NCBI GenBank assembly: GCA_019683695.1
Contig: JADGHX010000019.1
Span: 1 to 43,846, forward strand
Reading direction: 5' to 3'
DNA length: 43,846 nt
Source of the DNA: Steroidobacteraceae bacterium
GTDB lineage: Bacteria > Pseudomonadota > Gammaproteobacteria > Steroidobacterales > Steroidobacteraceae
Part shown: piece after piece, positions 38,875 to 43,846 of the stretch
Numbering within the stretch: the first letter of the stretch is position 1
Layout of the letters: every line of letters begins with the position of its first letter
Position numbers and translations under genes: made by a program
Notes under the pieces: generated by a model
The model's input: only the letters and a program-made list of their open reading frames with translations
The model's database searches: none
Told to the model about the DNA's origin: nothing

Positions 38875-41481
38875 TTACAGGGTTCGCGCCACCTCGACAC
38901 GCGCGAAGCACTCGATCTGGTCGCCCACGCGGACGTCCTGATAGTTCTTCACGCCGATGCCGCACTCCGTGCCCGCACGGACTTCGTTCACGTCGTCCTT
39001 GAAGCGGCGCAGGGATTCGAGCGAGCCCTCGAAGATGACCACGTTGTCGCGCAGGACGCGGATCGGATTGTTGCGGCGGACGACGCCTTCGGTGACCAGG
39101 CAGCCGGCGACCACGCCGAACTTGCTCGAACGGAACACCTCGCGCACCTGCGCCACACCGACGATCTGCTCCTTGATCTCCGGCCGCAGCAGGCCCGACA
39201 TCATCTGCTTGATGTCGTCCAGGGCCTCGTAAATGATGCTGTAGTACCGGATCTCGACGCCCGTCTCCTTCACCGCATCGCGTGCGCCCGAGTCCGCGCG
39301 CACGTTGAAGCCGACGATGATGGCATTCGAGGCCGCAGCGAGCTGCACGTCCGACACGGTGATGCCGCCCACGCCGCTCGCGATCACTTTCACCTGCACC
39401 TCGTCGGTGGAGAGCTTCGTCACCGCATCGCGCAGCGCTTCCGCACTGCCCTGCACGTCTGCCTTGATGACGACGGACACGGTGCCGGCCTTCTCCCCCT
39501 CCAGCTGCGAGAATGCGTCTTCGACGCGCGCAGAGGACTGCCGCGCAAGCTTCACATCGCGGAACTTGCCCTGCCGGTGCAGCGCCACTTCGCGTGCCTT
39601 GCGCTCGCTCTCGGCCGCCAGCAGCTCGTCGCCCGCATTCGGCGCGCCCGACAGACCGAGCACGACGACCGGCATCGACGGCGCGGCTTCCTGCACCGAA
39701 CGCCCCGTCTCGTCGAACAGCGCGCGAACGCGCCCGAACTCCGAGCCGGCGATGATGGGATCGCCCACCTTGAGGGTGCCCTTCTTGACGAGCACCGTGG
39801 CCACGGCACCGCGGCCCTTCTCGACGCTCGCCTCGATGACGACGCCCGTGGCGAGACCCTTGCGCGGGGCCTTGAGCTCCAGCACTTCCGCCTGCAGCAG
39901 AATCGCCTCGAGCAGCTGATCCACGCCCTCGCCGGTGTGCGCCGACACGTTCACGAAGATGTTCTGGCCACCCCACTCCTCGGGAATGACCTCGTGCTTG
40001 GACAGTTCCGTGCGCACACGCTCCGGATCCGCGTTGTGCTTGTCGATCTTGTTGACCGCGACCACGATGGGCACACCGGCCGCCTTTGCGTGCTGAATGG
40101 CTTCGATGGTCTGGGGCATGACGCCGTCATCCGCCGCCACCACGAGCACCACCACGTCCGTCGCTTTCGCGCCGCGCGCACGCATGGCCGTGAATGCCGC
40201 GTGGCCCGGCGTATCGAGGAACGTGACGACGCCCTTCGGCGTGGTGACGTGATACGCACCGATGTGCTGCGTGATGCCGCCTGCTTCGCCCGCGGCCACC
40301 TTCGTGCTGCGGATGTAGTCGAGGAGCGAGGTCTTGCCGTGGTCCACGTGACCCATCACGGTGACCACTGGCGGACGCGCCTCGAGCTCGCCCACGTCGG
40401 CCTGCGAACCCTGCAGGTCGGCCTCCATCTGGTCTTCCTTCAGGAGCTTTGCCGTGTGACCCATCTCTTCCACGACGAGCACGGCCGTGTCCTGATCGAT
40501 GACCTGATTGATGGTCGCCATGACGCCCATGTTCATGAGCACCTTGATGACCTCGGTCGCCTTCACCGCCATGCGCTGCGCGAGCTCCGCCACGGTGATG
40601 GTCTCGCCAATGCTCACCTCGCGCACCACCGGTGCGGTGGGCATTTCGAAGCCGTGCCGAGTGTCCTGCTCGCCGCCAAACGGGCGACGGCCGCCTGCAC
40701 GGCGCTTCTTCTTGTAGCGCGAGCTCACATCGCCAACGACGTGCAGCTCCTGCCGGCCATAGCGCGTTTCGCCCTGGCCACTCGGCGGCTGCGCACGCGG
40801 CGGCGGCTCCGCTCGGGCGGTACGCTGCGGCGGAGGCGGTGTTTCCTGGCGCGCCGGACGCGGCGGCGCCGGAGGCGGCGGGGGCGCTGCGGCCGCCGCT
40901 GCTGCTTCCGCGGCCTTGCGCGCGGCTTCGCGTTCGCGCTCTTCCTGCTCCTGACGCTCACGCTCCTGCTGCTCGGCGAGCTTGCGTGCTTCCTCGGCGG
41001 CCTGGCGCTTGCGGGCGTCCTCCTCCTCGATGCGGCGGCGGTTCTCCGCCTCCACGCGCTCGCGCTCGCGACGCTCGGCTTCGAGGCGCTCGGCTTCGCG
41101 GCGCGCGGCGTCATCCGCCTCGCGACGCTTGGCTTCGAGCTCGTCCTGCTGCTGGCGCGCCTGCTCCTGGAGCACGTCGCGCTTGATGTACGTGCGCTTC
41201 TGGCGCACCTCCACGTTGACCGTGCGGGCTCGACCCTGCGCGCTCGCGAGCTTCAGCTCGCTTTGCGTCTTGCGACGGAGCGTGATCTTGCGAGGGGCGC
41301 CGGCATCGTCGCCCGTGCCATGTGCACGGCGCAGGTGGGTGAGCAGCTCGAGCTTCGCGTCGTCACTGATGCGCGCGTTGGGGCCGTCCACCTTGATGCC
41401 GGCCTGGTCGAGCTGCACGAGCAGCCGGTCGACCGGCACCTTCAGAACCTCGGCGAATTGCGAAACGGTTACATCTGCCAT
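38875..41481 (-). CDS. infB: Translation initiation factor IF-2
   Basis: GTPase that brings initiator tRNA to the 30S subunit. The 868 residues include an IF2 N-terminal domain (1-50), a long charged helix rich in Glu, Arg and Gln (100-195), a Pro/Ala-rich hinge (196-240), a second IF2-N domain (about 285-345) and the G domain. G motifs are GHVDHGKTS (377-385), the switch I segment [21 protein letters not shown] and NKIDK. The OB folds and C-terminal tRNA-binding domain end with [18 protein letters not shown]. It lies between nusA and rbfA. The start [15 protein letters not shown] is canonical. Confidence 0.99.
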   Translation of the reverse strand: MADVTVSQFAEVLKVPVDRLLVQLDQAGIKVDGPNARISDDAKLELLTHLRRAHGTGDDAGAPRKITLRRKTQSELKLASAQGRARTVNVEVRQKRTYIKRDVLQEQARQQQDELEAKRREADDAARREAERLEAERRERERVEAENRRRIEEEDARKRQAAEEARKLAEQQERERQEQEEREREAARKAAEAAAAAAAPPPPPAPPRPARQETPPPPQRTARAEPPPRAQPPSGQGETRYGRQELHVVGDVSSRYKKKRRAGGRRPFGGEQDTRHGFEMPTAPVVREVSIGETITVAELAQRMAVKATEVIKVLMNMGVMATINQVIDQDTAVLVVEEMGHTAKLLKEDQMEADLQGSQADVGELEARPPVVTVMGHVDHGKTSLLDYIRSTKVAAGEAGGITQHIGAYHVTTPKGVVTFLDTPGHAAFTAMRARGAKATDVVVLVVAADDGVMPQTIEAIQHAKAAGVPIVVAVNKIDKHNADPERVRTELSKHEVIPEEWGGQNIFVNVSAHTGEGVDQLLEAILLQAEVLELKAPRKGLATGVVIEASVEKGRGAVATVLVKKGTLKVGDPIIAGSEFGRVRALFDETGRSVQEAAPSMPVVVLGLSGAPNAGDELLAAESERKAREVALHRQGKFRDVKLARQSSARVEDAFSQLEGEKAGTVSVVIKADVQGSAEALRDAVTKLSTDEVQVKVIASGVGGITVSDVQLAAASNAIIVGFNVRADSGARDAVKETGVEIRYYSIIYEALDDIKQMMSGLLRPEIKEQIVGVAQVREVFRSSKFGVVAGCLVTEGVVRRNNPIRVLRDNVVIFEGSLESLRRFKDDVNEVRAGTECGIGVKNYQDVRVGDQIECFARVEVARTL

Positions 41482-41496
41482 GCACTACTCCTCGCG

Positions 41497-43002
41497 TTAC
41501 TGGCCCGCTTCGAACCAGTGAGCGCGCGCCTTCATGATGAGCTTGCCGGCCTCCTCGGCCCCGAGCCCCTCGATTTCCGTCAGATCGTCCACCGCCTGCT
41601 CGGCGAGCTCCTCGCGCGTGCGCACGCCACGGCGCGCGAGGGCGAGCGCCAGATCCGGACTCATGCCTTCGAGCAGCAGCAGATCGTCCGCCGGCATCGA
41701 CTGATCGAGGCTCTCCTCGCTCGCGATCGCCTGCGTGAGCAGCACGTCGCGCGCGCGATTGCGCAGCTCCTTGATGATCTCGTCGTCGAACTCCTCGATC
41801 GCCTTCAGCTCCGCCTGCGGCACATACGCGATCTCCTCGATCGTGGAGAAGCCCTCCTGCGCGAGGATCGTCGCGACGTTCTCGTCCACGTCCAGCTGCT
41901 TCATGAAGTTCTGGATCAGGGCACGCGACTCGGCTTCGCTCTTGGTCTCCGCGTCGGACTCCGTCATCACGTTGAGGTCCCAGCCCGTGAGCTGGCTGGC
42001 GAGGCGAATGTTCTGCCCGCCGCGGCCGATGGCCTGCGAGAGCTTCTCCTCCGCCACCGCGATGTCCATGCTGTGCGAGTCCTCGTCCACGACGATGGAC
42101 ATCACCTCGGCGGGCGACATCGCGTTGATGACGAACTGCGCGGGATTCTCGTCGTACGGAATGATGTCGACCCGCTCGCCCGCGATCTCGTTGGACACGG
42201 CCTGCACGCGCGAGCCGCGCATGCCGACGCACGCGCCGACGGGATCGATGCGCGGGTCGTTGCTCTTCACCGCGATCTTGGCGCGCACGCCGGGATCGCG
42301 CGCGGCGCCCAGGATCTGGATCAGGCCCTGGCCGACCTCCGGCACCTCGAGCTTGAACAGCTCGATCAGGAACTCCGGCGCCGTCCGCGACAGGAACAGC
42401 AGCGGGCCGCGGGTCTGCTCGGTGACCTTCTTCACCTCTTTCAGATAGGCCTTGATACGGTCCTGCGGCTTCACCTGCTCGCGGGGGATCATGTCCGAGC
42501 GCGGCACGAAGCCTTCGGCGTTGCCGCCGAGGTCCACATAGATGCCGTTGCGGTCCACGCGCTTGACGATGCCGCTTACGAGCTGCCCGACCCGATCCTT
42601 GTACTGATCGACGATCTGGGCGCGCTCGGCCTCGCGCACCTTCTGCACGATGACCTGCTTGGCCTGCTGGGCGGCGATGCGGCCGAACGCCACCGATTCC
42701 ATCGGCTGCTCGACGTAGCCGCCGGGCTGGGCGTTCGGATCGAGCTCGCGCGCATCCTCCAGGCGCAGCTCGCGCTCGGGCACTTCGAGCTCGGTGGAGT
42801 CATCGGCGAACACCTTCCAGCGGCGGAAGGTCTCGTAGTCGCCGGACTTGCGGTCGATAGAGACGCGCACGTCGAGCTCCTCGCCGTGCTTCTTGCGGGT
42901 AGCCGAGGCCAGCGCGGCTTCGAGCGCTTCGAAAATGACCTCCTTGTCGACACCCTTCTCGTTCGAGACGGCATCCACGACCATCAGGATTTCCTTGTTC
43001 AT
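41497..43002 (-). CDS. nusA: Transcription termination/antitermination factor NusA
   Basis: RNA polymerase-binding factor that modulates pausing, termination and antitermination. The ATG at 43002 has GGAGG upstream and gives 501 residues (E. coli 495). Domains in order are the N-terminal RNAP-binding domain (MNKEILMVVDAVSNEKGV), an S1 domain (QLVSGIVKRVDRNGIYVDLG), KH1 and KH2 (DPVGACVGMRGSRVQAV and AIGRGGQNIRLAS), and two C-terminal acidic repeats (about 345-495) as in other gammaproteobacteria. It follows rimP by 7 nt. In E. coli NusA controls this operon through the leader upstream of rimP, and the terminators seen there fit this. Confidence 0.98.
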   Translation of the reverse strand: MNKEILMVVDAVSNEKGVDKEVIFEALEAALASATRKKHGEELDVRVSIDRKSGDYETFRRWKVFADDSTELEVPERELRLEDARELDPNAQPGGYVEQPMESVAFGRIAAQQAKQVIVQKVREAERAQIVDQYKDRVGQLVSGIVKRVDRNGIYVDLGGNAEGFVPRSDMIPREQVKPQDRIKAYLKEVKKVTEQTRGPLLFLSRTAPEFLIELFKLEVPEVGQGLIQILGAARDPGVRAKIAVKSNDPRIDPVGACVGMRGSRVQAVSNEIAGERVDIIPYDENPAQFVINAMSPAEVMSIVVDEDSHSMDIAVAEEKLSQAIGRGGQNIRLASQLTGWDLNVMTESDAETKSEAESRALIQNFMKQLDVDENVATILAQEGFSTIEEIAYVPQAELKAIEEFDDEIIKELRNRARDVLLTQAIASEESLDQSMPADDLLLLEGMSPDLALALARRGVRTREELAEQAVDDLTEIEGLGAEEAGKLIMKARAHWFEAGQ

Positions 43003-43009
43003 GAGCTCT

Positions 43010-43582
43010 CTACCTCCGCATCGGGCCCGCCGCCTGCGGCGCAAGCCTCGCTTTCTCGATCTCGTCGAACGGCACGCTCACGGCCTGCCGGTCCACTTCG
43101 AGCTCGATGCCGCCCTCCGACACCGACCTCAGCAACCCCGTATAGCGCCGGCGTCCCTCGCGCGGCGTCTTCAGTTCCACGTGTACGCGCGAGCCGGCGA
43201 AGCGCTCGAAATGCGCGCGCGTGCGCAGCACCCGGTCCTCGCCCGGCGAGGAGACTTCGAGCGTGTACGACGTGGGAATCGGGTCCTCCACGTCGAGGAG
43301 CGCCGATACCTCGTGGCTCACCCGCTCGCAGTCATCGATGCCGATGCCGCTCTCGCGTAATCTCGACTCTTCCCCTGAAGCGACCTGGCCGTCGCCGTCC
43401 AGCGCGACCGTGACGTTATCTTCTGTCGCCAACCGCGCCGCCATCTGTGGCCGGTCTATGAAGATGCGCAGCACTCCCTGGCTGCGGCCGGGCACATACT
43501 CCAGCTCCACGAGCTCGTAGCCCAGCTCCGCAAGGAGCGGTTCTATGAGGGCGATCAGTCGCCCGCGCAAGACCGTCGCCAT
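43010..43582 (-). CDS. rimP: Ribosome maturation factor RimP with a loop insertion
   Basis: Needed for early 30S subunit assembly. The ATG at 43582 follows AGGTGA and gives 190 residues, against about 150 in E. coli. The N-terminal domain has ELGYELVELEYVPGRSQGVL and IFIDRP, and the family segment GIGIDDCERVSHEVSALLDVEDP begins at residue 79 (GIGIDDCERVSHEVS, ALLDVEDP). YTLEVSSPGEDR is the conserved link to the SH3-like C-terminal domain. Residues about 46-77 are an in-frame insertion (acidic and Gly-containing) between IFIDRP and GIGIDDC that E. coli RimP lacks. It is the first gene of the nusA-infB operon. Confidence 0.95.
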   Translation of the reverse strand: MATVLRGRLIALIEPLLAELGYELVELEYVPGRSQGVLRIFIDRPQMAARLATEDNVTVALDGDGQVASGEESRLRESGIGIDDCERVSHEVSALLDVEDPIPTSYTLEVSSPGEDRVLRTRAHFERFAGSRVHVELKTPREGRRRYTGLLRSVSEGGIELEVDRQAVSVPFDEIEKARLAPQAAGPMRR

Positions 43583-43608
43583 CGTCACCTGCTTGCCGCC
43601 CAAACGAA

Positions 43609-43629
43609 AATGGGCCCCTGAGGCCCATT
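43609..43629 (-). terminator. Intrinsic terminator/attenuator directly before rimP
   Basis: Stem AATGGGCC/GGCCCATT with a 5-nt loop; on the minus strand it runs into TTCGTTTG, so the U-run is ATTTT then TTT. It ends about 20 nt before the rimP ATG and close to its ribosome site, so transcripts from upstream must read through it to express rimP-nusA-infB. Confidence 0.75.
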
Positions 43630-43734
43630 CGAAATACCCTCTTGGGCAGCGCCACCGCCGCAAGGCGGAGGGCTACCCGACCCTTGCCAGGGGTCCTGTC
43701 GGCCCTTCGGCCACCCGCACGCGGCGGGCCGCCG

Positions 43735-43762
43735 AAAAAACAAAAGCCCCTGGGGGGGCTTT
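43735..43762 (-). terminator. Strong intrinsic terminator upstream of the rimP leader
   Basis: Stem AAAGCCCC (43743-43750) pairs with GGGGCTTT (43755-43762); on the minus strand TGTTTTTT follows. It should end a minus-strand transcript entering from beyond the window. No gene end was recognised in the remaining 84 bp. Confidence 0.85.
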
Positions 43763-43846
43763 ACCGTCAAGCTCTGCGGGACCACACCGCCCTCGCTGCC
43801 CGCCCCCTTCCCTGTGACGGCAAACCGTGGGTGTGCGCCCCAGCCC

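Noticed and set aside
38773-43413. Open frame of 1546 codons on the plus strand
   Set aside because: It is antisense to rbfA, infB, nusA and rimP, which are certain. Its His/Arg/Asp/Leu-rich composition is what reverse reading of high-GC codons gives. Similar shadows lie opposite pnp (34832-37249), rpsA (1792-3018), smc (27278-29509) and gyrA (10262-12091).

Overview
The window is a GC-rich stretch of bacterial core chromosome, almost certainly from a gammaproteobacterium. The gene order matches what I remember of Pseudomonas and Xanthomonas-like genomes: gyrA-serC-pheA-aroA-cmk-rpsA-ihfB-lapB, an mtaD-like gene next to ubiG and yciK, smc-zipA-ligA, trpS-scpA-scpB-rluB, queF, dksA-gluQ, and rimP-nusA-infB-rbfA-truB-rpsO-pnp. 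A long Ala/Lys-rich DksA with a degenerate zinc finger, PhaR, and many Ala/Pro/acidic protein tails point to the Xanthomonadales/Nevskiales/Steroidobacterales side of the class. This placement is inference from gene order and protein style. I see no insertion sequence, prophage, CRISPR array, rRNA or convincing tRNA.

Region 1 (1-11902, all minus strand): gyrA, serC, serA, pheA, aroA, cmk, rpsA, ihfB and the 5' part of lapB. It joins serine and phenylalanine/chorismate synthesis to CMP kinase, ribosomal protein S1, IHF-beta and the LPS regulator LapB. Region 2 (12061-16509, plus): a degenerate MtaD-like amidohydrolase, ubiG, rmuC and yciK. Region 3 (16515-18266, minus): a lipoprotein PPIase, bolA and yciB. 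Region 4 (18340-24082, plus): yciO, trpS, scpA, scpB and an RluB-like protein. Region 5 (24203-31300, minus): smc, zipA and ligA. Region 6 (31489-34540, plus): queF, dksA, gluQ and phaR. Region 7 (35003-43582, minus): rimP, nusA, infB, rbfA, truB, rpsO and pnp, with an intrinsic terminator between rpsO and pnp and two stacked terminators in front of rimP.

SMC and its partners ScpA and ScpB lie within 11 kb of each other, facing each other around zipA and ligA. Chromosome condensation, Z-ring anchoring and DNA ligation are therefore packed together.

I did not find a clearly new multi-gene system. The best leads are single proteins that keep a family fold and position but have lost active-site residues. 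The RluB-like protein has Pro where the catalytic Asp of GRLD belongs and Phe where the conserved Tyr belongs. The MtaD-like protein has lost a metal-ligand His and the PHAPY His, and its usual neighbour mtnA is missing. Other oddities are long acidic tails on both ScpA and ScpB, a LigA with a CxC zinc half-site and an alphaproteobacterial look, a gluQ with no ordinary start codon near its core, a loop insertion in RimP and a terminator-rich rimP leader.
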